From positions 29,824,742 to 29,888,741 of the forward strand of contig OZ026603.1 of the NCBI GenBank assembly GCA_964020085.1: a DNA stretch of 64,000 bases, in the 5' to 3' direction. This DNA comes from Micromussa lordhowensis (taxonomy: Eukaryota; Cnidaria; Anthozoa; Scleractinia; Lobophylliidae). Shown here piece by piece: positions 21,886 through 33,100 of this stretch (the first letter of the stretch is position 1; every line of letters begins with the position of its first letter). The position numbers and the translations under genes were made by a program. The notes beneath the pieces were generated by a model. That model worked only from the letters and a program-made list of their open reading frames with translations, searched no databases and was not told where the DNA came from.

Positions 21886-24800
21886 TGGAGAAGAGGCTTC
21901 TCTGCTTCATGAGAGCGGACGGTTTGTTCAACTTAAGCTCTGTTCAATACTGACCGCTGTTCACGGGTTGATATAGCCAAACAAAACTTGAAACAATGTG
22001 ACGCGACACACCTGAAAGGGAAAAAAATACTTTAATTTTAATATCCTAAAAGTTGAGGGACCATGAACAGAACTGATAGCTTTTGTATAACTTTAACCAT
22101 TAACCAAAACACAAATTTTGGTGCATAAAAGACGGAATATTGACAGAAACAGATCTAAGGTTATAAAAGCGAGTTGGATAACTAGAGGTTTTTATCTGTT
22201 TAACGAAGATTAAAGTGGATAACAGCACTTTTCAATTGTATGATTGGGGGAAGCAAGTTTTCAGATTAAAGTTAAATGTTGCGCTTAAGAACAGCGAAAT
22301 ACGTACGTTATTTTAGGTTAATTTCAGAACTTGAATCAAAGATATATCTCACTACTGTTTTAAAGTATTTTTGGGTAATTTGTGAAAGTACTGTGAAAAT
22401 GCTTTCGATGTTTTTTAAAGGGAGTGCCTTAAAAACATGACGCATATTGAAGAGTATATCAAATCTAAAATGAAAACTTTCTGTAACCGCAAGTCCATGA
22501 TTTGTTCTCTTGTTGTTGTGGCTTTTATAAAAGCCTCATCATCGATCAAGCGACTCGGTTCTACTTTGTGGCTTCAAAACAAGCTTTTTTCTAATACACA
22601 ATGCCAGTATACAATAAATGTAAACAACTTCATCGAATAACAATTTTGACCTTTCTGGAACCTTAATTGTCTTGATATTCTAGCGTACCGCTCGTTCCTC
22701 TTCGGATTCAGATCTGCGGTTGATCAAAAAAGATATGTAAATCTTTCAAAATTTGCGTTACTGCTAGACGAAGTTTAGAACTTTTCATTCATAAAATTGT
22801 TTGGGCTCCAGCTTGAGACAGTTCTCTAAGCATTATTTTCCTGTGCATTGCAGCTGGGAATTGACGTCATTGAGGCATGTTTGTGCTTTCGGTAAGAAAT
22901 TAACTGGTGGAAATCCAATCACAGATTTATTCGCGTCTTTGGTCCTGGGAAAAAATAAAAACAGGCCTTGGACACGAATCAAAACATCGTTAGAAAGCTG
23001 TGTAGCTATGTCGAGCTTGCAAAATTAGAGATTTAGAAGCTGAAACTTGAAAAGTAGTTTTGGCGCATTTATCGCCAGACCTGAACAGATTGTTTGTTGT
23101 TTTATAATCTTTTGCATTAATTCAACGAGGTCCTTTGTTTACTAGAGAATGATCTATTTTGCATATAACAACCAGTTTTCACAGTGTTAAGTGTGGCGGA
23201 ATTAAACTAAAGTGTCTTAAAATAGCTGAAAGTATCTAAAATAATTTTATCTCACTGTTGTTGAGATGGACAATTTCAGTAGAAAAACAGACATTAAATT
23301 CTTGCATTATATGCGTAATCATTTTTCATAAAAAATGATATGATTTGGAAAAAACTACATGATTCGTTACAGTAAAAATCAAATTACCTAGGTCATAATC
23401 GGTTTCACAAGCTTACAAATATACCGATAGAAGCTTTAAACTACCATAAGAAAATTCTCTTAAACGAAAGACGGGCTCAATGGCTGTTGTGAACGACAAA
23501 TTTTCTTTTTCATTTGTCTGAGTTTTTTGTGATCACGCTTTAGGCAGATGTTTCAGTTACTCGCTAAACAAGGCAACCCTAAATATGACCGTAATTGCAT
23601 TCCTGTTGTGTAGAATACAAGATTTCTGTTTACATTGTAAAATTAAGACCATTTGCACATATTCCCGGAAGAAATTTACGCAACGAAAACCATTGTAAAC
23701 CTTTACAACGTCATGAATTCTTCGGTAATTTTCATTCCCCACATCAGATTTGCGAGATTTATTATTGAAAAATAACGACGCTAATTTCAGTGTGCTTTAA
23801 ACGCTCTTTTACACAGTTTGAAAACAGTAAATTACGTTAAAAATGTGTTGTCTGCAAGACCGTGTTTGGTCATGTAAGTTCCCTTAATAAAGAGACTGTT
23901 GAGAAACTCTTGAATTGCAGAAAAGATAAAAAAATTTCCATTATGATGACAGCTGCTCTTCAGAGCTATTATGCAGCATTTCAAAGGAATTTTTACCTTT
24001 ATGTTAGATGATTCCATTAGCGATCCTTTCATTTTACATATTTTGTAGCGAGTAAACCTCTCCCGGACACGGTAAAGCACTCAGATAGAGCGTTCTTCTT
24101 TCAAAGCGTCATTAAAGAGCCATTTTTTTACAGCTCACGCCGGGATTCCTTCGCTAGGAAAAAAGTATTGAATAATTTAGTCCGTGAACAAAACTTAATT
24201 ACACCCCGTCTGTACACATGTCTATAATTGTTACCCGTTCTAACAGAAATATGAAAATTTAATCAGGTGTAATTTGACCACCCACTTCCTGCGCGTGCGC
24301 TGTACACAGCATGAGATTAATAAAGCACGGGCCCAGACTTCTACTCTGTCGAAGACGATCGCGTCTCGTGATCTGAGTCGAGAATATGCCTCTTTACCAT
24401 TCACATCTCGTTGTAACGATACTTTATTTTAAACTCTACAAGAACTGTTTGTTTAATTTGTCTTTTCATTAGTAGTTAGTTTACAGGACCGATTATCACG
24501 AGCATACTTGATAATTTTAGTGGGGCAAAATTAAAATTCATTTTCATATTAAAGAAATTAGTTGTCAAATTTCAAAAGCCCTATTTGTAACTTTTTTTCA
24601 CTAACTTTAAAGAAGCCTCTTTATTCAGAAGAACGTTACGAAAATTGAATTTGGTAACGTGGCTCTCCAAAAACAAATCAAATAAAAGAGCCTTCTGAAA
24701 GAAATAAACCCAAGTTTTAGTTCTTATTCCAACTCATATTCCTTTTTTCTGTTATTTGTTAAGTTAACTAGTTATCATTTCCGTTTAGTAGCAGGTGTAC

Positions 24801-27420
24801 AAAGCAACACATTATTTCCATGACGACAGCCTTAAATAAGTTTTTATTTAGCGTTGTTCGGGATTGCTTCACCCCCAGCGAGAAAACATTAGCTGTAGCT
24901 TTCAAGCAACATCTCATTCTACAAGTTAATCTAGGTAAGGAAACTGGTTTAATATTTCAGCAGTGCATCAGTTATCTGGGTTCTAGACTTCTGCTTTGCA
25001 AAAATATCTTAGAATCGTTAGCAATATTTTCTGTGCTGAATTGTATCTTTAATTTGTATGAATTCGTTATTAGTTACCTGTTTCAGAAACGAACTGAAAT
25101 ATTTGGCAGAAGTAGATTCCGACAAACGGTTCGTTTCGCATTTCAGTCATTCGACGGTAATATCAATCTTTAAATCTCGTGTTAGGTCTTTTATTCATTG
25201 GTAGACGAGAAGGAAATTCCAACTGCAATTTTTAAGCGAGCTGATAACTGATAAAAATAGTGTTAACAAGTTGTATTTAAACTGTCATGTTCGGTGTTAT
25301 CTAAAGATAACAATTGTACCTGCCATCCTGCGGATAAGAAAACCAACAAAGAAAAATTGACGTTCATTTTATGAAGGATACACTGTTTCCAATTTATTAT
25401 CATTATGAATCTTTAAAGAACCGAGTTTATCGGTGGAAAGGCAACCAAAACAAAGGACAGGAACCCGTTTGGACGCGAGTACAGGTAAAAACGACAACAG
25501 ATGGAATTAATGTCAGCCTGATGCTCAGGGATTTGTTAAAAATTTTACAACCTCTGCGCAGAATTTGTTAAATAATTACTTCCCGTAGTTAATTTTGCAG
25601 AGTCTGACGCAGCTTTGGTTTTATTCCAGTTTTATTATATAATTTGGAGAGATTTCTCCGTAGTTGTCATTGTAAAAAACAACTGACTTTGTGCCGAAAT
25701 ACACTGAAGCGGTACTTTAGCTCTTGATGCAACATTTAAATGAAATTCGGACGGTAAAAAACGAATTTTATTCAAAGCGATAGACCCAAATACACCTAGT
25801 AAGGCATCTCTCAGATTTTTTTCTCGGTTTGCAGAGAGAAAATCAATTTACGCAAGTCGGATTTAATTCAGACTGCTAATTCAATACTAGTTTACTTTGC
25901 CATCGCCTTAAGCGCTTTATTTAATAATCCGTCTATTGTTTAAGAGCTTTTGTTTCTAATAAACAAAAGCTTAAACCGAACTACAAATTATGTCAGTGAT
26001 TATCAGTTGCAATCAACATAGCTCTCAAAGCTCAGCACGTCTGCCGCTAAAACATCAAGTTTTTTTTGTGATATCTGTGGAGGTGGAGTTGTGACCAGGA
26101 GTTTTAGATTTTCCCGCAACAGCTCTGCTGAGTGAGTACATAATTTCTATTAATCAGAAAATTGTTCAAGACTCGAAAATCTTTGTTCGCTAAGAAGTCA
26201 TGTAAACTGACCGTTGTGAAATCGTTTACGGTTTGATAGCTTCATCTTTATCTACTACTCTTACACTGTAAAGAATTTGTAAAATTTGCTGGGAGTTGGA
26301 CTCGAGCGTTTGGGCCCCAATAGTGCGAGTGTCTGTCTCAAAGTGATAGCATTCTCAATATCCAATTTGTATTTTATTTTTAAAGTGGATTTACTATACA
26401 CATTGAGTCTTCCATTGTACGGGTCTACAGTCCAGATATATCGGATTTACGAAGGGTTCAGGGTCTATTTTGTAAATTGTATAACAACTTCTATTAGACA
26501 AACGGTGTGCCTCAAGTCAAGAAATATATTTAGCCGAAAAAGGTGCTTCAAAGAACGAAAAAAACTTTTGACTGCGACTGCAATGGACAATTAGCTACCA
26601 AAATATTTCTCCATGTCTGGCACGAACAGTTTATACAAATAAAGCTTGTCGCTAGCTTTTTCCGTTTGACTGTTTTAGCCAGAAATCTGCCCTATTCCAA
26701 ACTTAGAAGATTTAAACATCGAGAATTGCGTGATAGAGTTCAATTGTTCAGTTACTCCGTGTATCATACAAACTTATGCTTGATTTTCTCACTGAAGTTT
26801 AAAACCACCAACATAGTTCAGATTAGGAAAGTTATGCAAATCTTACACCGCGAGTGCTTGCGGACTTTTAATTAGTTTTGAAGTGTTTTGCAGAACTCTT
26901 TCTGAGCTATATGCAAAGTGTCTGCAGCAAAGCAGTTAAGCCAAGTTTACGAAGGTTAACTTGCGATCGCAAAAAACTACTGTGGACTCTGGTCATCGCA
27001 CGTTCTCTCCATCTGTAGAGTGTGTTAACTTTCATTTTTGATCGACTTTTTGCGAAGAATGACCTGTTTTTACATGAGTTTGATCATTATAGCTTCTAAA
27101 GCAATTCCATTTGTTTTCTACTCTTCTACTACCAAAATTTTCACATCGTTTCAATCAAGACAAAGTTTATTTTGAAAGTCATACCTTAATCACTGCTAAA
27201 AATGACTTGTAAAATATTGTCTGTCAGTGACTTTTCATGTATTTACACTTAAACATGCACAAGGATTATTTTCCTGGTTGGATAAAGCTTCTAATGATTG
27301 TAAAGGAAAGCCACTCGTTAATAGCAAAGATCTTTTTTTCGGGTTAAATAGGATATTGAATTATCTGATCATTCTAAATTCCCTTCTGTTCTTTGAACCT
27401 TAATTTTATGCTTTCTTTTT
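21886..27420. other. Gene-free, AT-rich stretch
   Basis: No exon or element was recognised. The longest frames (24820-25173, 26286-26594) have no domain, signal or splice support. It includes the upstream region of the dystroglycan-like gene at 21885 and of the glycosyltransferase at 27485. Confidence 0.45.
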
Positions 27421-27484
27421 TAAGTTCTAGGCTGAAGAAATAAAGTACATACAAAACTGACAATTTCGTTTACGAAAGGACGAG

Positions 27485-28525
27485 ATGTCACGCACATCAA
27501 GGACATTGTTAAGGGAAGTGATTGACTCAAATCACAGAAAACTAAACAGAATTTCGCGCTTTGCACCACCCAGGACAAAGACTTTAAGACACCTCCAAAA
27601 CGAATTCAGAAAAACAATACCGCGCCCGCGATATGCATTCGTCACCTTGGTGATGTGCGGTGACGAGTACATTAAGGGGGCACTGACCCTCGCTTGGTCT
27701 CTGAGGCAACAGAAAACCCAGCACGAATTGATTGTCATGGTAACACCTGACGTCAGCGTTCCCGCGATGAAGCTTCTGCGCAAGCTCTACGACCGCGTGA
27801 TAAAGGTGCAGTACATCAAAACGAGGGTGAAAAGCGCATTGCGGGGAAAGAAGTACCGCAAAGAGGATACATGGATTGAATACAGCTTAACAAAAGCGCG
27901 CATGCTCAAACTCACCGAGTACGACAAAATCGTTTGGTTGGACGCTGACTCGCTGGTTCTCAACAACATCGATGAGCTCTTTCAGGTTCAAACTCCGGCT
28001 GGCGTTTGTTCAAGCATCCGAAATCATGACTATTGGCACGGGTCGAAAATACCCGAACTGGAAATTGAAAATTCCGTTGAAAACAATTACGGTGTGCACG
28101 GATGTACCATGGTCCTTACGCCTAACTTAGATGACTATCTGTTAGCGAGTTCGCTGCCTCAAATAGGAACAACGGCGAACTTTGTTGGACCTGACGAATT
28201 CTTCTTTACACAATTGTACAAAACTGAATGGCATCATATTCACATCAAGTACGCCTGCACGAAATGGTTCTACGAAATGAGGGATGTAAAACCCGAGGTG
28301 ATTCATTTCTCTGGGGACAAGCCGTGGGAGGACGAGGAAGACTGGGAAGGAATACGCAGGTGGAGAGAGGCCACGGAGGGCATGGTTCGAGTCTGTCCCA
28401 AAATGTCGGATATATTCGTTACACGAAGTCGGTCGAGCTCTCAACGAAGTCAGGACGAAGTCAAGTTTTCGGAAAGTAGTAAAGTCTCGTTCACGACTCA
28501 AAGTTCTAAACCAACATTGAAATAA
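27485..28525 (+). CDS. Family 8 glycosyltransferase, intronless (346 aa)
   Basis: Predicted retaining sugar transferase using a UDP-sugar donor, of the glycogenin/galactinol-synthase fold. The GT-A domain spans about 48-285. It starts AFVTLVMCGDEYIKGALTLA (51-70). It has the metal-binding DxD inside WLDADSLVLN (DAD at 153-155), a conserved K at 138 before it, the acceptor-site GPDEFFF (235-241) and the second metal-site HFSGDKPW (274-281). There is no signal peptide or membrane span, so it is probably cytosolic. The last 35 residues are Ser-rich. The glycogenin C-terminal glycogen-synthase-binding region is not evident, so glycogenin itself is unlikely. The ATG chosen is the first in the frame and follows a possible 5' UTR acceptor (TTAAGTTCTAG, about 27430). 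AATAAATAAA at 28556 is a likely poly(A) signal. Substrate unknown. Confidence 0.87.
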   Translation: MSRTSRTLLREVIDSNHRKLNRISRFAPPRTKTLRHLQNEFRKTIPRPRYAFVTLVMCGDEYIKGALTLAWSLRQQKTQHELIVMVTPDVSVPAMKLLRKLYDRVIKVQYIKTRVKSALRGKKYRKEDTWIEYSLTKARMLKLTEYDKIVWLDADSLVLNNIDELFQVQTPAGVCSSIRNHDYWHGSKIPELEIENSVENNYGVHGCTMVLTPNLDDYLLASSLPQIGTTANFVGPDEFFFTQLYKTEWHHIHIKYACTKWFYEMRDVKPEVIHFSGDKPWEDEEDWEGIRRWREATEGMVRVCPKMSDIFVTRSRSSSQRSQDEVKFSESSKVSFTTQSSKPTLK

Positions 28526-28555
28526 ACGCCGTCCGCGGTTTCCAAGAAACTCTTG

Positions 28556-28565
28556 AATAAATAAA
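28556..28565 (+). promoter_or_regulatory. Polyadenylation signal of the glycosyltransferase
   Basis: Overlapping AATAAATAAA lies about 30 nt after the stop codon at 28523-28525. Confidence 0.55.
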
Positions 28566-29654
28566 CGGTATATTATAACAAATATGACAATTACAGTCCG
28601 GTTTCATACTGTCCAGGTTTTAAAGTTAAGTAAAATAACCTTAAACTGAGAAAGTCACAAACACCAGCTATGCTATGTATCAGATATACTAGTTTCAAGT
28701 GCATGCTTTTCCTTTACTTTTTATCTTGGAGATTTCACTCCCAGTCACGTGGACCGGGGGTGGCGGGAGGAAAGGAATGGGGGCTGCGGTGGGGGATGGG
28801 GGGGGAACAGCGACCACGCTTTACTCCACTTTATATGACTAGGAGTTTTGATACTCCCCCTGGATGGGACATAAAGGTTATCTCCCCCCCCCCCGGGCAA
28901 TCAGCATTTTCTGATAATACCTATCAACAATTCGCCAAACACGGCCTAATAAGGCAATGCCAAGGATTGTCTTGAAGAATTGAACTTTTAATATTCAACA
29001 ATCTTCTTGTGAACATTTTTCAACTACATAAATATATTCCGACAGCTTCAACGATATAGCAATAAATTTACTAATGGTTGAAGAGATATGTTATCTCGAC
29101 AACTATGCTTGAAACGTGGCAGATGACAGTTTTTACTTTTAAAGTTTTCTGCTTAATTGTTCGTTTTGTCTGTAGTTATTTAAAATATCTTTGACGTAAG
29201 GAGACAACACATAAGCTATGGAGACCATGTTAGTATAGGAGACTCCAGTTTCATAAGTTTAATATGCTTTCTCTTAATAAATCTGTTTTTCTTTCTGTTT
29301 GCAAATAAGCCGAGTTAAGTTTGTTTACTTTAGTTTTGTCGTTCAACTCAAGCAAACGCAACTTAGACAAACAGAACGACACCCGTCACGTGCAGTTTGC
29401 TTCCAAATATGGACTTAAATACAGCCAATCAAAGGACAGACATAAAAGCACGTGATCCGTCCAATCAGATGCGTGTTAACTGGTGCCAGATGTGAGCAGA
29501 AAGAAATCCTCAAGCTTTTGAATGATAAGGTTTAACGGTGTGGAAATCCAGCTCAAACACTGTAAAATTCAACAAAAGCGAAAATTACGACACAGCACAA
29601 AATTCATCACGTTAGCGATGTCTAAGAAAAATCCAGAAAAATATACGCATTCTA
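28566..29654. other. Gene-free stretch between the glycosyltransferase and ST7
   Basis: Contains G- and C-runs (about 28755-28805 and 28865-28896) and otherwise AT-rich DNA. The missing ST7 terminal exon should lie here or beyond, but I could not recognise it. Confidence 0.4.
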
Positions 29655-30015
29655 AGGCACTGTCCACACTACGCCAGAGGAATTTGAAAAGGAACGTTTC
29701 ACTCTGAAAACGCATCAAAGGTTTTTCGTCCACAACTACTCCGAAGAACGGTTATTTTGGATTCGTGCTTGAGAAAAACTCCGTTAGGGAGATCACAAGA
29801 TTTATTGTGACGCCATCGTTTTCGAAAGGCTCCGACGGTGTTCAATATGTTATCCATTCACACGAAAATGAAAAGCCGGCGTTTTTGAATTCCTCCGGTT
29901 TAAACAGCGTTTTCGAAAAGCTCCGTTTTCGTGACGGATTAGTGTGGACGATAGGCCTAACCGTAGAAATAAAGCTGCGTTTTCAAATTTCTCCAAAATA
30001 GTGTGGATGCCGCTT
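29655..30015. repeat. Foldback MITE family A, copy 2
   Basis: Starts TGTCCACACTACGCCAGAGG and ends TTTCTCCAAAATAGTGTGGA. The interior GAAAAGCTCCGTTTTCGTGA and GTGTGGACGATAGGCC match the other copies. Confidence 0.8.
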
Positions 30016-30156
30016 AAAATGCAAAACCTCGTTGGCCTCAGTGTCAGCAATATGGGGATGTATTCCCTGGTCACCATACACGAAATTAAGTAAAAGACTC
30101 AAACAAATTACACAAAGGTAACAGAAAGGTGCGCTTGCGCAGACTTGGCTACTTAC

Positions 30157-33100
30157 AGTTTTGGCCGCGTTAGCCATGGGTTCAGGGAACTGGTGCGTAA
30201 GAAGGGCCAGCATTGCAGTGAAGGAGCACAGGGCGGCGGTAAAGAGAATGAAGAAAGGAAGCTCTTTTTTGGGGTAAATGGAGAGTTCATGATGACCTGT
30301 AAAGTTCCAAAAGAAAAATGCGACATTCTTCAACTTAGGATTGTCCTAGCATTTGAGCACAAGCACTTGCCACGGTTGGATATTAAAGCAATCGCCTCAC
30401 CGATGCTATCAGTTTGATTTTATTTTTAATTTTTTTTGGAAACGGAAATAACGTATCCTCATATACCACAGAAACATTTAAAGAAACAATTTTAACTCAC
30501 ATTATTTGACCATGACTTCCGTGACTTCATGGCTCAGTTGTGAAAGCAATCTCTTAGCTAAACCCCTTCTTTGCACGATTCTTTTCTTGAAATTGTTCAT
30601 TCATTGCAAATTACGAACGTTGTTTCTTCACTTCGGAGCACAGAAAATTTCATTCACTTTCCTAACCTCATATCTTAAAGCCTTGTACAGAGGCAGCAAT
30701 ATCTCTGATGCATAATACAGCGGCTACCGACCTGGTAACTTTACATATAGCAATTCTTATGTATAATTAGAAAATAACCCAAAGCAAATACGCTCGCTGA
30801 TTGGTTTAAAACCGTGTTTCCATAACTCGATAGAAACACAGAACTAGCACGAGCTGTTGACGTAATGATGGCGCGAACAAAGAGAAATTACATCTTGATG
30901 ATCGAAGTAAACAAGTTGTTTTTCTTTTTCTTCGTCGTGGTATTTTCTAAGAGAAATAGAAAACATGTTCTCCGTGTTCCTATCGAGTTATAGAAACACG
31001 AGTGAAAGTTTGGGAGAACTCGAAAAAAATTTTTCTCGTTCTCCCAAACTTTCGCTCGTGTTTCTATAACTCGATAGAAACGCGGGGAGTCTTTTCAAAT
31101 GCAAATGCATTAATCTCTTTTTAATGATACCCCCTATTACAAGCTAGTTCCAGTCCAATACCGAGAATATGGCCAATAGCTGTTATCGGAGTTGAGCCCG
31201 CTGTCAAATATTGCTTTGTTTAGAGCGGCACACAAACGAGGCTAAAGGGTCAATACAATGCAGTATTGACCATTTTGCCTCGTTTGCAAGTCAAACCGCT
31301 GATAACTGCGATAAGAGCTATTGTTCTTACCTGGCAGAAGTTCTCTGTCAGCGTTCTCAGTGCATGCTGGGTAAGGATGAAACAAATGTCCCTTCTCTAG
31401 GGGGTAGGGGACGAGACGAAATGCTGTAAAAAGACACAGAATATGCGTTAAGCTCTTGTTCCATTTTGCCTCAGAGTTATCCCTTTGGTATCTTCAAAAC
31501 TTACGGCCACCTCGTTACTGCGCCTTTCAATAACATGCGGACTCTAAAATTCAAAGCTCAACCGACAAATGCGTTTTGCGCTACCGTTTAAGTTTAAGCT
31601 CCTTAATGTCGGTATCAAATGAAGAAAGAGAAAACAAACCTGAGAAAAGAAACATGACAAAACAAAAAAAGGAAAGAAAAAGTTCATACTTCCTTCCCAT
31701 GTGCAGTGCAGTAAGTTAAGAGCACCTTCCACTCTCTTCCAATGAGGTAAATGAAAGAAAGCGTAAGCTATCGCCTCGCTGTCTCCTCGTTTTAAAATAT
31801 GTTCTGGAGGTAGAATCAGACTCTTCTGCTCCAGAAGATACTGGAAGAAAAAAAGATATCTTAACACTTGCAAAAAAACACTACCAGTAGTTGAAGACTG
31901 GATAAGCCAGCGTCCACGCTTCGCAGGAGGAATTTACAAAACGGAGGTTTCCCTCTGAAAACGCATCAAATGTTTCCGTCCACATTACGCCGAAGAACTT
32001 TGAAAACGCAACAATCACCGGTCAGTTTGGATTTGCGTTTGAGGAAACTTCGGATAGGGAAATCACATCGTTATCACGATGTCATCGATCGTTTTCGAAA
32101 AGCTTCGTTTTCAAAATGTTCTCCGTCCACACAAAAACGAAACGCCGGCATTTTCAAATTCCTCCGGTTTAAACAGCGTTTTCGAAAAGCTCCGTTTTCG
32201 TGACGGATTAGTGTGGACGGTAGGCCTAACCGTAGAAATAAAGCTGAGTTTTCAAACTTCTCCGGCGGGGTCTAAGCTTTTGATTACTTTGACATTCAAG
32301 AGACTTTCCAAACTTATCAGCAAATCAAGGCGAGAAAACTGCTTACGCTACTTTTTGAAATCTTTTTGTTGGTTTTCTTGTGCAGAGGAGGGCGAAGATA
32401 TGTTCAAAGATTTATCGCGCACGTGCACAGCCATTGTTCCGCTCATTAAAATTTTTGTTTGGTGGCGTTCTCGTTGCGTTGTCCGTCGTGGTTTTGCCTA
32501 GAACGTAGCAGAAGGGTAAGCGATCATAAAATTAATGGCTTTTAAAAGTTCTTACTTTAGGAACATGAGGATTAAACTCCACTGCTCTGTGTATGGCTTC
32601 CACAGCCGCCATTTCAGTTGAACTTAGTCCTCTTTTTGCTGCGATCTCAGGAGAGAATCTGCAGAAAACAAAGTACTTCAACATTGAAGTTCAACAGTCC
32701 TTGACGTTATATAAGGCAGTTTTGGGCACCTGGCCTTCAAACTCGTATGTTCCTCAGCAAGGTTTACTTGTGAGATGCCATCAATTTCTTTGACATTTTC
32801 TCAACACTCTCTGAACATTAAAAAACACTTTTCAGCTACTGAATGATGCAGTTACAGCTGTACAGTTAGTGCTTACTTGTCGCAGACTGCTCTAGCTTTG
32901 AGAAGAGCGGCAGAGTAGCATATAGTAGCTGACTTTGGAAGACTTATATCTGAGGAGGGAAAGACACGATTAATCTTTTCAGTCAATGCATTATACAATG
33001 GAACTGGTAAAAGCAAAGTTATATATCCTTGAGTTCTATCCTTACCATCATATTTGGCTAGAACTTGCTGTTACAGGAAAGCATAAAGAAAAAAATCAAA

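Noticed and set aside
24820..25173. 117-residue plus-strand frame
   Set aside because: No motif, no flanking splice or promoter signal; isolated in AT-rich DNA.
29983..30156. Read-through of ST7 exon 17 into a further 50 codons ending at a stop
   Set aside because: A strong GTAAGT donor sits at the conserved end, and the extension runs into a MITE.
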